Origin: Amblyornis subalaris
Taxonomy: Eukaryota; Chordata; Aves; Passeriformes; Ptilonorhynchidae
NCBI GenBank assembly: GCA_018881555.1
Contig: JACAXG010000014.1
Coordinates: 746,586 to 810,585 of the forward strand
DNA length: 64,000 bases
Direction: 5' to 3'
The notes under the pieces are model-generated. The model ran no database searches. It worked only from the letters and a program-made list of their open reading frames with translations, and had not been told where the DNA came from. The position numbers and the translations under genes were made by a program. Of the stretch, positions 24,401 to 36,000 are shown in pieces (the first letter of the stretch is position 1; every line of letters begins with the position of its first letter).

Positions 24401-26630
24401 TGTATTTGGCTGGTGGAAGGGCTTACAATTTAGTCTGGGCTCTAGGAAGGTGATAGATGCAATTAGAAANTTTTCTAATACATTTATGAATGAAAAAGTT
24501 AAAGTGTGAATGAGGGGACTATAAGCATTGGCTTTCCCAGTTCCAGACTTGCAGCCTGTGCTGGATGTGTGAGGGCAGTGTTTAGGATCCCCTTAGCAGG
24601 TGTCCTGACCAGCTAAGATGAACACTGTCTCCTCCATGGCTGGGATTTCCAAGGCATCCAGTACCCAGGGAAGTTGAACAGGCTCATACCAGCTTTCAGG
24701 AAGTCAACTTATGAGTAGAGTTTTGTNTCTCACTATAGATAAATCCAAACATATTCCTCCTCAGGAAGAACAGCACGGCAATACGGGTGATTGCAACCAC
24801 TGTCAACCTCTTCTCAATGAGCTCTTTTCTGGAGGGTTAGCTTCCAGTCCTTGTTTCAGTTTAAATTTGACTCTGCTGAAAATGTCCAGGTGCAGAGCCC
24901 AGCCCTGAGGGGTGGTGGTGATGTTACTCTGACTGGCAATCTCTAGTTGTTTTCAAAACTCAAAGTTTGTGACAAAGAAGAATGAACAATGTCCACTAAA
25001 AAAACTTGAAGTATGTAATGATGATCTTTAATTAAGTCATGATCTCTTTTTAAACTACAGACCTTATAAGAGCCTGACCTTTCAGAATTCAAAGCCTAAA
25101 CTAAAAGGGATTTACAGAAGTATTTTTTATGTAACCATTATTTAAATCTTCCACTCTGTAATTAAATTTTGTCTCCTTGCAAAGGAGAATGAACTGTTCC
25201 TGAAAAAGCTTCTCATATGGTGAGCAGTATAATTAGAGAACTAGTTCTGCAAATGTCACACAAAAGTGACCTTTAATGAAGCAATATCAAATGAAAAAGC
25301 TATTACAGCTATGCAGCTTGAAGGATACCTAAAAGTTGAACTACTGAAGCAGGTCCTGGGTCTGCTGCTGCTCAGATCTCCCATGTGGGCTGCTTCTCGT
25401 GTGTGACAGAGAAGGCATGAGAACAAATAGTTGTGTGGTGTACTTGGCACAGGAAATTCTGTAAGAGCTTGTGAAGGCAGAATTTCATTTTGTGCCACCA
25501 CTGACTGCAGAAAGATGCCAGGATCTGTTACCTACAGGGGCTGTGAAGAAGTAGCTTCTCTTCAAGGACAATCCCAGTTGGAATGACTTATGTTGATGTT
25601 TTATCTCACGGATTTAAAAGTACTTTTCATAAATCAAATCACAAGATGTAATTAAAAAAAAATCACAGATGGCATCAAAAATCACGTTGTGAAAGACAGA
25701 CAATATAATGACTCTCAAACTTTTTTATTGCTCATCTCACTTTTTCCTCTTTCACNTTTACAAGTTTCTAAAGAATCACCTCAGTCCAGGTTCATTTTTC
25801 CTTAAAGTTTGAATCTACGTGTGTGGAAATATAAGGGGGGGGGAGGTGGGAAGAGACCAAATACACAAGTATTTTAGCGTCCTCTGCAATCCTTTGAATA
25901 TTATGGCCGGAAAAGCCACGTAGCAGGAAGGGTGTTAGGGGGGATTACGGTTTGTTAAGGGTGTGAGCAAATGCTGAAAGGGAGTGAGCGAGCACCTCCG
26001 ATACCCTGCTCAGCACACGGCACTGCTTTTCCNGGCCGTGCTGGGTAAAGGCTGTGCTGTAGGTCCATCAGCCTCCAACGTGTCCTGCACAGAACAGGGG
26101 AGAGCCTNCTCCCACAGGGACTCACGGTAACTGCAGCGGGCAGATGGTGTGCGGATGTGACACCGTGTTCCGGCAAAGCTCTGCTCAAAGGAGCTGCTCC
26201 TCCGGAAACTCCCCAGTGAAATGCTAACAACCTTTCCAAGAGAAATCAGCAATTTCTGATTCATGGTACAACGTGGGATGGAAATTTTTANATCGTAATT
26301 TTCTTCATTCTGTAAGAGTTTATTGGGAAAAAGCACTGGTCTATTGGAGTCCTCAGACACTTCGTGCAGGAAGTTGGCACCAAAAGTTTATTTCACAATG
26401 TTTAAGTTCATGATGATTCATACTGCAGAAGTAGCTTATTTTTTTCCTCCAAATTTCTGCCAAACTGCACTTCTGTGCTAGGGCTCCTCTCATCTCTAAC
26501 ATCACAGCAGGGTTTCAATTGTCTGCCCTACCCAGAGGTAGTGCTGCTGTCCTTTTTTGTCCTTACAGAGAGGAGTGGTTTGTGGATAGAGTACCACAAC
26601 TGAGAAGTCTCCAGAATCGGGGAGTTGATT
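21408..26630. other. Non-coding stretch with one GC-rich islet
   Basis: Mostly AT-rich. A GC-rich islet covers about 22.74-23.11 kb; open frames appear there on both strands (up to 210 codons on the minus strand), as expected of local GC content, with no recognisable domain. A G-run occurs near 25.83-25.85 kb. Apart from the exon-like segment at 23.9 kb, listed separately, I see nothing gene-like. Confidence 0.55.
23889..23941 (+). other. Exon-like segment A (53 bp)
   Basis: A good acceptor (TGATTGTGTTTTGCAG) and a consensus donor (GAG|GTAAGG) bracket 53 bases. One frame is open (SPAAEKIHCIHFSLSLE); it needs one base from the preceding exon and ends in phase 0. The other two frames hit a stop. 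The peptide is not recognised. Seventeen open codons are easily obtained by chance, so this is only a candidate. Confidence 0.12.
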
Positions 26631-26632
26631 TG

Positions 26633-26790
26633 GTGTCCTGCTCTGGCACAGATTTTCCATGTGACATTCAGCAAGTCTCTTAACTTGTCTGTGCTTTACT
26701 GTCTTTACATGTCCAGCTCTCTCAGAAGTGAGATGGTCATGCACACAAGTGCCTTGCAAGGTTTTAGGACAGCATGTGTCAGAAGTTTCA
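26633..26790 (+). mobile_element. MIR-type SINE relic
   Basis: The segment aligns by eye with the conserved core of the MIR family. It has CTGCTCTGGCAC, then ATGTGACATTCAGCAAGTCT, then CTTAACTTGTCTGTGCTTTA, in the order of the MIR core (TGTGACCTTGGGCAAGTTAC, then CTTAACCTCTCTGTGCCTCA). Divergence is high, as expected of an ancient tRNA-derived SINE. The promoter boxes at the 5' end and the LINE-like tail were not clearly seen, so this is a fragment. MIRs are old amniote repeats and survive at low density in birds and reptiles. The open frame that crosses it is not a gene. Confidence 0.6.
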
Positions 26791-29700
26791 CAGGGAGCCC
26801 TCGGAGTTTTCATCCTCTGCTCTTGCAATGCCTGATGCTTTTGAGAGCTCTTGGCTACAGCTGCTTGGCTGCCTGTGAGCTGTGTAAGCACTGTGGTCTC
26901 AATCGGATGGTTTCCTGCGGGCTAAAATTCTCTTCTCCTCTATAAAAATTGGGTACTCACATCTGATCTGCCCTCAAATTGAAGGGATTTCTGTGCCTCC
27001 CCACTGCCCAAGGTAAGGTGAACAGTGGCAGCAAGTAACAAATCCACCTTTGCTAATGTGTTTGAGACAAGAAGTTATTCACAGTCCCAGGGTGTAAATT
27101 CCTTCTACACCTTGACTTATTTCATCTGTATCAGGAGACCATCAAAAATGGTGTGACAGCAAACGGCTTCAGCCAACAAGCTCTCTTGCAAAACATGTTT
27201 CAATGGTTGCTTAAGCAATAAGTGCTTTTCTCCTTAACTGTACACTTAGCTGGCAGTGTTTTAGTTAATCTTATTTACCTCTATTTACTTGATCCAGTAG
27301 TGTAAAAGCAAAACACTTCAAGGAGGAAATACATTTTGTTTGTTTGTTTGTTTCTTAAATGAATAGTGCTTCCGCCTCTTCAGTCTTNTTTGAGTCAGTG
27401 AATTAGTCAAAAAAGGCTCTGCCTATAAGTGCATGAATTGTCCTGTTCACATTCTCGGGTTTAAAGTCAGACACTCCCTTCCTTCGCCAAATCCAGGCTA
27501 TAAGCACTGGAATTGTGTGTTTGGGGGAGGCGGCTGCCCACAAACCTCTGAGCACTTCTTTCTTTCCTTGCACATCGAGCAGAGTTAGCAAACAGCACCA
27601 GAGTTGGTGCAGCCAGCCTCCAGTGGTTCACCAGCTTCTGATTCTGAGAGATGTGACTTGGTTTTCTGTATGTTTGGGGAGTTCTGCACCCAGCTGAACA
27701 AAATACTGTGCTGACTTTAGATGTTAAGAGAGACACGAGGCCATGGAACAGATCCCTGACTCATGGTGGTAATTTTCTCCTGTTACTTCCCTAAGCCTTT
27801 GTTTGCCGACTCCTTGAGGGTGGGCTTNTACTTTGATGTTTTATTGTCTCTCAAATCACTAGTTTTACTTTTACCACCAGTAATTTTTGGAGTGCTTTGG
27901 AGGGAGGGGGGAAGGGAGAAAAAAAAGAGATGTAGTAATTATTAATGTATTTGGTTGGATTATAAAGTCTCAAAGCTCATTAAAAATGAGAAACCATGGC
28001 AACCTCGACAATCCCTCCTNCACATATTATACCTACCTAACAATGTGCAAAGTACATTTAGTGAAGAGAAATTAAGCATAAAGAAAAGGGAAGAAAAAGC
28101 TTTCACTTTTCATATTGCTATTTTTAATTCTCAGCTCCCGCATACCAACACACTTGTGCTGGCAGCACTTCGAACTCTTCCATGTGAAAAATAGGTGACT
28201 GATTATTGAATCTCTTCTCAGTATTCTTCTTTATTCTCCTGAGATTTCCTACGGTGCATTTTTAGTAAAGGACAGATCTAATGGGAGGTTGGTAGCTGAG
28301 GAAAGAAAATGTTTCTCTGGACTTGTCCCCTCCTGAGACATTGGAACTTTGTGACAGTCTTGCGTCCCCTTGACTCTGCAGGTCACGAATATAAATCTAA
28401 CATCAGTACTGGTCATCTCTCAAAAGAAAGATGAAATTGCAGCTCTGTTAAGATCAGTAAAAGGTTTTGAGAGAATACTGGGTGTTACGTCTAATTATGC
28501 CTATTTTCTGTTTTAAAATACTGAACATTTGCATCTGAAACTTCATTAAAACTGTTACAGCAGTTTGCGTGGAACAGAAGATAACAGTGGTAGGTAACAC
28601 AAAAGCCGAGGGGCCATGACCTCCTTCAGGCTTTTCTCGTAGAGGTTTTTAATTTTCTGTGTCTGCATTCATCCAGGATGTTTTGGAAAAACTTGGAATA
28701 ATGACCCTGACATCACACTTGAACTGCATCGGCCTGCTCAGGAAGTTCTTCCTGTATTACAGCTCTTCCAAAGACACTCTTTCCATAAGGGTTATTCATT
28801 CCAAGTTTNTCCATGTTTTCTACAAAAGCGTCTGAATTCAGATTTTTTTGTTTAGTAAGACATTAGAATGAAATCCTGATGAATGAGGCCCAGAAACGGA
28901 ATACTCTAAAACAGAGCACCTGGCTGAGCTGTCTGACACCNTGAATTCACTGTCACAGGATGGAGCTATCGACATGAGTGTGTGTGGAGTAAAGGCATGG
29001 GGCAGGGTGTGCACAGGCAGCCCTGGGCTGGCACAGCGCTCTGGAGATGGCAGAGGGTGGCACAGGGAAGGGAAGGGCAGGGAGCAGTGGCTGTGTGTGG
29101 TGCAGTGGCAGCTGCAAGGTGCTCTGCTCTCCAGAGTGGGTGTAACCAGCTGGAAGGCTCTGCTTTCCTGCCTTTCCTCAGTCATCTCCAGTGCCCTGAC
29201 AGGACAGCTTAGAGGTGTAAGAGTTCTCCAGCAGTCAATAAATTCTGCAGAAGGAAAGATGCTGGGACCCCATCAAAGGCATTTGAGGTCTTTTGCACTG
29301 CTGGGGTGAAAATTCCTTACAAACAGGAAGGATTTACAGCTCCCAGGTAATCTGTGTAGATATGCATACATTTTTGTGCATAAGTATGGGAGCACTCATT
29401 TATATTCACAGCAAGGGCAAAACCTTTCTTTAAACAGTACTGGTGAGCTGACTCCTGGAATTTCCTAGTCAGAAAGGAAAGAGCTCCTGGTGACTGGAGA
29501 GCTCTCTCCGGCGAGGATGTATCAGCCAGCCCTCCGTGTGGGAGTACTGAGCGTGTTCACAGTACATGCAGTACCAAACTGAAATAGCACGTTTAGCACC
29601 CTGGAGACTGCCTGGGGACACTGATGCTTTCTGTGCTTTCTTTGCAGTGAAAAATAATATTATTTGCTTCAGCAGAAGGCTATTTTTATATTGAGGTGGT

Positions 29701-32700
29701 GTAACAACCTGGGGCTAAAGGAACCTGTAGGTTGACATAGCCACAGGCTCTGAGAGCATGTAAAAATGGGTTAGAGAGCTTCTGAGGAACTGTTTTCCCA
29801 ATTGCTATGCATAGGGAGTTAAGAATCCCAAAGCCAAGGTTAATTAATTTTATTTACTTAATGTACCATGTGCACGCTGTGCTCATGGCAACAGCATACG
29901 AAATTTAGGGGTACATTAAGAGGCAGTTTAGCAACAGGGAGCTGAGCATTAATGACCCGCTCCTCCCCATTCAGGACATTACAGCACCTGGGTCTAGTGG
30001 CTTAAAAACCACAAAGGGATAGAAACTGAAGAGATTTTACCTCTGTATGGATTCATAAAATCTGATGATTATTGCCTTCTTAATGGCTACTTTTTAGCAA
30101 AAGTCGCTGTGGCTTTTCAAGGAAGGCTTTTCAACGAAGGATAAATTCTGCTGGTTTTCCTACCAGCTTCTTAGGAATGGCACGTCCTGATCCTTTGCTG
30201 AGGGAATAATACCAAAATTATAAGGGGAAGATGTAACTGGAACAATGAGGGAAAAGGGATAGTGTATNTGGGATAATAATACTAGAGAATAAGGGAGCTG
30301 CCATTCTGGTGTGTGTGTAGTCCATTATCACCAGGATTTGGACTGGTTTGAGAGACAGTGGCTAGAGTGGCAACAGATGCCTCACCAGAAAAAAAGAATC
30401 AAGTTGCTGGTGGTTGATGCAGAAGTTGTACACCTGAGTTACAGCCTGGGGTGCTCTGCAGTGTGCTTTTCACTGACTGGTCCAACTTTTTGCTTGTGTA
30501 AGCCATTATAGTCCTGGTCATGATTTAACTACATAACCCATCTTGATTTTTACATTTGAAAGAATTCTTCAGCTCAGTGGCCCTGTACAGTGAGAAATAC
30601 CTCATTTGGGGAAGTCTTTCCAGTCCTCAGCTTTCACTGTGTGACCTTTCGGTGCTGTCCAGGAGCCACTTGCTTCCCTTTTCCAAGAGCTATCANTGCT
30701 TTTTTAGCTGCATTTTTTGCTGTGGCCTTAACTATACTCTGTATTCTGAACTGGGATTTAAGCTGAAGCAATTATTTCACCTCGTATTTTAGATGGTGAG
30801 TTGTTGATTTATATATTGGAATTGTAAGATTTTCTGTCTTATTTTCCATCCTTATTACTCTTCATTTTTCNTGGTTTTATAATCACAGTTTTTACTTCCT
30901 ATAGCAACACCAAGCTCCTTGGTGGAAGAGTGGGCTCACACAGAGTCCTGCACGGATTCTGTGAAGGATCTGACTGTTGGAGCCAGGTAGGCTTCAAAGA
31001 CTTAATTTACCATCACAATTTTGCCTCGGAATTTCTGAGGGGCCTTGGAGAGCATTTGACTCAAATACATACACTTAAAATCAGACAGTTTTAATTACTT
31101 AGCCAGGCAAGTGGCTTCTGTTCCATTTTAATTTGGGGATCAACCAGATCAGGTTGATTTTCTCCGCAGTACTTGCTGCTGGGTGTCACGCGGTGGTTAG
31201 CAGGAGAGAAACATAAATAATTATATAATTGTGTGGGGATAATTACAGGAGTTCATGTTTCATTAGTAACCTGCGTTCAAGATTTTCCTGTGTGCATAAT
31301 CACAGCAAAACACACAAGTTCTTGGCTCTCTGTTGACTGCACCATATGATGTCTGGCTAATGAGCTGGCAGCAGCCCCTTCTCACCTTTCAGCATACAGA
31401 TAATATAGGGAAAGCTGTAGCGTGTTTTAGTCTCTGAAGTCCTATTATTCACTAAACATGCTGCAGTACAGTAGTGCACTGTAGCTGTAGGAATAGCTAA
31501 TTAAGGTGTGGTTGTCAAAATTAGTTAACACATTAATTTTCGATGTGTAATTCTTACTGCTTTCAGGTATGNCAGTTTAAATGGTCAGCTTTTGAGGAAG
31601 GAGTCCTTAAAAATGTAGGGATTTCTGGTTTGGAGTAGTCGTGAACTACAAGCTGGAGGATAACTTGACCAGTGAGTAGTTCTAAATGGCTTCCTGGCGT
31701 TCACACTTTTTACTATTCTTGGTGTAAANGTTTTCTGCCTTAGTGTGTACAGTCACCCCCGCCACTGCCCCTGAGGTGGGAACTGGTTCCTGGCTGATAC
31801 AGAGAGCACACAGCGTGACGTTTCCCATGCCCAGGTACACACCGAGTTTTAAAGATGAGCTAGAAGGCAGGTCTGCAGCTCAAATCTAAGGAGAGGAGGC
31901 ATTTAGCCACTCTATTTCATTTGTCAGCGTGTTTATCTCTTGAGAGAACAGGAGGCAGAGTTAAGCCTATTTTGGCCCCAGAGCCTCCTGCGCAGAGCCC
32001 GAGGCCGTGCTGTGTGTTCAGAGCCAGAGCCCTGGCAGCTGCGGCAGAGCCTCAGCCCAGTCTGGCGCTGGCCTCTGCCCGGCCTTCTCCATCACACCTG
32101 GGAATTACGGCCCTGGGAAGGGTTTGTGTGTTCTCCCGGAGGCAAGCTCCTCCCCTCCCCAACCTGCCTTCTCCCTGGGTTTCGGGAGCATTTAGAGTCT
32201 CTCTGAAATCGCCCTTTTAGGCCCAGAGGCAAACTGTTCAAGGCATGCCTTTTTATTTCCTCTAGATCATGGAACTTCTCTGACACAGAATTATTATTGT
32301 GGCACATAATTATGATTGGATGTCTTCATCATATAATTGCATGATATATAATGAGCAGCAAAAGCTTATTTCCTCTGCTCTTTGAATACTGAACTTCTGA
32401 GATTAATTAAGCTGATACTGAAAATGCTTTTAATTATATATGCTGCATAAACAGCACTATTAAGATCAGATGAGGATATTATCGCCTGAACAGTTTCAAC
32501 GTTTTTTCAAATACCCACTGTNTGTTTTATATTACTGTTTAAAGAAATAGGGGGATTTTGGGGGGGAAAAGCCTCCCCAGACAGTGGATGGAATACTGAA
32601 GGAATACCTGAATATTTGCTGGAACAAATCAGCTACTTTGCACTAGTTGCAGTGTATGAAATCAAGAGACTGCAAAATTAAGAGTATTTTNTTTAAGTAA

Positions 32701-32860
32701 ATAAATGCTTCCACATCTAATCGCTACTCTAATGTCCCTTGCAGGTAGGAAATTAATAAAGTATGTTTCCATCCTTCCTTCCGGAGCTACAGTCACCCCA
32801 AAATCACTCTGGTAGTGATGCCAGGAAGGGTACAATCAATAAGACATCATCAATTGGCTG
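26791..32860. other. Non-coding stretch with conserved-element-like AT-rich blocks
   Basis: A TTTG repeat lies at 27335-27353. AT-rich blocks at about 31.19-31.58 and 32.24-32.52 kb are dense in ATTA/TAAT words typical of homeodomain sites and resemble developmental non-coding elements; this needs cross-species alignment. GC content rises at about 31.97-32.20 kb. The exon-like segment at 30.9 kb is listed separately. No gene is recognised. Confidence 0.5.
30905..30986 (+). other. Exon-like segment B (82 bp)
   Basis: A pyrimidine-rich acceptor (TTTTTACTTCCTATAG) and a donor CAG|GTAGGC bracket 82 bases. One frame, entered with one base from the previous exon and leaving two, reads TPSSLVEEWAHTESCTDSVK and continues DLTVGA. 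A second frame is also open; the third has a TGA. The composition of the first frame (acidic, Ser/Thr-rich, few rare residues) looks protein-like, but I recognise no family. It lies on the same strand as the promoter at 8 kb and could be an internal exon of that gene. Pseudo-exons of this quality are common, so confidence is low. Confidence 0.2.
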
Positions 32861-33085
32861 TGCCCCGTTGGCCGTGCTGCAGTGCTGCCCTGGGCTGCCG
32901 TGCCCGGCAGGGTCCGGGCTGTCCCGTTTCCGTCGGGAGCGGCCCCGTGCCCGCGGGGAGCGGCGGCTGCCGGCGCGGAGCTGGCCCCTGGCGGGCTGCA
33001 GCCGGGCCGGCCGGGCCCGCGCTCCCCGGCACCCGCGCTGCCCGCAGCCCCCGGCAGGACCATTCCGCCCAGGTCACGGGAATGC
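32860..33085. promoter_or_regulatory. Small dense CpG island, no gene attached
   Basis: About 220 bp with very high GC and roughly 30 CpG dinucleotides, with sharp borders against AT-rich flanks. No CCAAT box, TATA box or convincing ATG-plus-donor arrangement is visible on either strand. Several frames are open only because stops are rare in GC-rich DNA. It could be an alternative promoter, an orphan CpG island active in some tissue, or a product of GC-biased gene conversion. Confidence 0.6.
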
Positions 33086-36000
33086 GTGTGCTTTATCCTG
33101 GAGTAGGTGTTTCACATACCTGCTAACCTGGCGGAAACCCTTTGTGAAGAGGATTATAACCGGGGTTTGGCGGCTGCGTTTGTGAGAGAATTTTCAGTTC
33201 ACTGACAAAGCCAAACACCTCTGCTGAAATCATTCAGGTAGAAGAAGGAATCTGAATTTCCTAACCCTGAATTAAGGGATGAACTAACAGAATGGAACCG
33301 AGATCATGANGCGTCTGACTTTCAAGAGATACGTTGTTAGTATTTTGTAAGACTTGTCAACATGCAGGAGTAATGCAAATGAGGCCAAAAAAATATCGAT
33401 TTGTGTATTCCACCCATTATTTCGTGTTTGTGGACTAAGCATTGCACACCCACAGCTGGGATTGCCACCTGTTATCTGCCGTGCGGTTTAATCATGGGGC
33501 CACTGTGAGCAATTACTGCACTCTNACTTCTGCAGTTAACCCATGGGAAGTGAGTAACCCATGTTGAAGTGAGTAACTCACTCGGAGGAGTCACTTTTGA
33601 GCAATAGTACCCAGGAGGGAATTCCATACTGCATCTAATCCATCACCTTTGATAGGCACAGGTGACCAGGACATTTTGGCTGTGCTGGAGACNTTCTCAG
33701 CCCTGGCCTGGCCGGCTGCCCCATTCTGGGGTGTGTTTCTGAGGGGAGGCAGCTGGGAGGTCACTGCTCACCACACCAGTTGGCCCAGTCTGCGTGCGGA
33801 GGCAGCGCAAGGCTTGCGAGGCACCCTCTGAACTCACTCTTGACCTCCAAAAGCAGGAGTAGCAAAAGGCAGGACCAGCATCCCCTTGTGAACCCTCAGA
33901 GATGGATGCAGACCTCTCTGCTCCTGTGGGACAATGTGGGGAGCACTTGCCTCTCTTCAGGAGGAAGNTAAAAATCAAATTAATGGGATTTATCCTTGAG
34001 CTTCTTGCTACACCTTTATATATTGGCCTATTGTATCCTGTAACTGATAGAAGAAGAATCCTATCAGTTGAGATTGGATGTAGTAGCAATCTTTTCTCCA
34101 TTGACCGTCACTTTTTAAGTATCTGNCTGGTCATATCTCTGATGCCCTTTGCAGTGAGGTATTTTTAGCATGNGAGCAAAACATAAGCAGAATAAACTTG
34201 GATTTTTTGGAATACCATTTGTTCTCTTGTGTCTCAGAGGACTTAAAAGGTTGACCAGGAATTACAGTTCTGTAGACTATGCTGCTTTGTGCTGCTGCCT
34301 TTATCCATCTGTAGAGCCCCCCATCTCTTCCACAATGGGCATTTTGGTGTCTGTCAAGTGCTCAGNAAAATGGACTCATTTATGTTTTTTCTCTGTCCCT
34401 CTCACTAGTCATTTGCAACCATTTGAAATGGATGTGTGTTTGCAGCAAAGAAAACTCAAATTCACTAATTGATGCACAAATACGCTCATTTACATGCAAT
34501 TTTGGGGTTTTTTAAGAAATGCATCTATTTGCATAAATAAAACCTCTTTCCCAAATATTAGTGTGAACAAAAGCCGTTTTCATGGATGCCAAAAAATGGC
34601 TGAATAGAAAAGCCAATTCAGAATTTGCATAATAGTTACTANTTGTTTTCCTTGCTATTAGCCTGTCTCTGCTTAATAGGCAATATTGGCTTCTGTTTCC
34701 TTTCTGGGTGCAGTTTNATGCAAGAATTTTGAGCTACTGTAGAAGATCTTAATAGTTTATTGTACCTAGTGTGCAGTTTCAGGGCCTGGTTCCATCCAGG
34801 GGCAGAGCAGTGGCACTGGCAGAGGCCACCGGGAATGTACTTCCCTGAGAGGGGGAGAACTGGGAAATTACTTATTCTCACAATACAGCTTGGAGAAAAT
34901 GTCAGTTTTTCTTTGGGGAAAGAAGATGTATCTTTGTTGCAGCCAACATCTTTGGTTGAATGTTTTGTTCCTTTGGAATGGTATTGCTAAAGCCTCGAGA
35001 GAGATTAGGGGAAACACACACAGTTTAAATTGAGAGTAAATAAATAAATCTCTGCTTGGCTTGAGTATACTTTATCAATTTCCTTCATTTGGAGATACAA
35101 AGAAAGGTCTCACGTGTCTTTAGTGTTCTCCTTGGTATTTATTGCAGCGTTCTTGTGTTAAAATGTACAAGTCAATATGACTCAAGACCATTAAGACAGA
35201 CTGAGCTATCAACCACCTGCAGGAAACACAATCAGGTTTGCTGGGCAGGGNTTTATTCAATAGAGACCTATTGATTCTCCGTATAAAGAAGGGAAGAAGA
35301 GTAAACCAGATATGTTTTATCCTAGAGCAAAGAGCATGATTGCTTTATTTCAAGGATGTTTTGCTGCACCTTTATAACTTCACTGAAAAAACTAATTGCC
35401 TCATTTTGCTGGAGTCCGGGATTCTAATGTGCTCTGCCCAGGGCTGCAGCAGGGAGCGGGGAAGATGGAACAAGCTGTGTTTCACCCGCAGCATGGCCCC
35501 GTGGCAAAGGGACTGCCTGGACTGGGAAACACTTGGGGTTATTTAGAGCATGTACAGTGAAAGGATTCAGAGGAGCTGCACAGATTTAGGAGCTGGAGAA
35601 GTTCTGTAAAGCACAGGAGAGAGGAAAATTCAAATGGCCTGTTTGGAGGATTTANTGGGAAGTGTAACTGAGATCCCTTTTTAACTCAGATTTGTCTGTC
35701 AGCATGGGATAAAGTCTGGTTTGTGCTACAGCAGTTATTAATAGAAGAATTACATTTCCCAAAAAAAAGCTGAAGCAAGAGGGTAATTTTGGCCAAGTTT
35801 GTCTTCCAAAGCAAATCGCAAAGATTTACAATTAATCTTGAGAGGAATGCATTGGAATTTTGTTTTAAAGACCAAATTGTAGAGAGGATCTGCTGTGTTT
35901 GTATAAGNTTTACACAAGTACGTATACAGAGAGGAGAAAAGAGTGTATCTGCATCTGCCTACACTCTTGTCATCTAATATTCTGAAATACAATATTTAGG

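Noticed and set aside
25240..25275. A stretch (CAAATGTCACACAAAAGTGA) resembling the mature miR-153 sequence.
   Set aside because: Several mismatches and an insertion; no opposite hairpin arm was found nearby.
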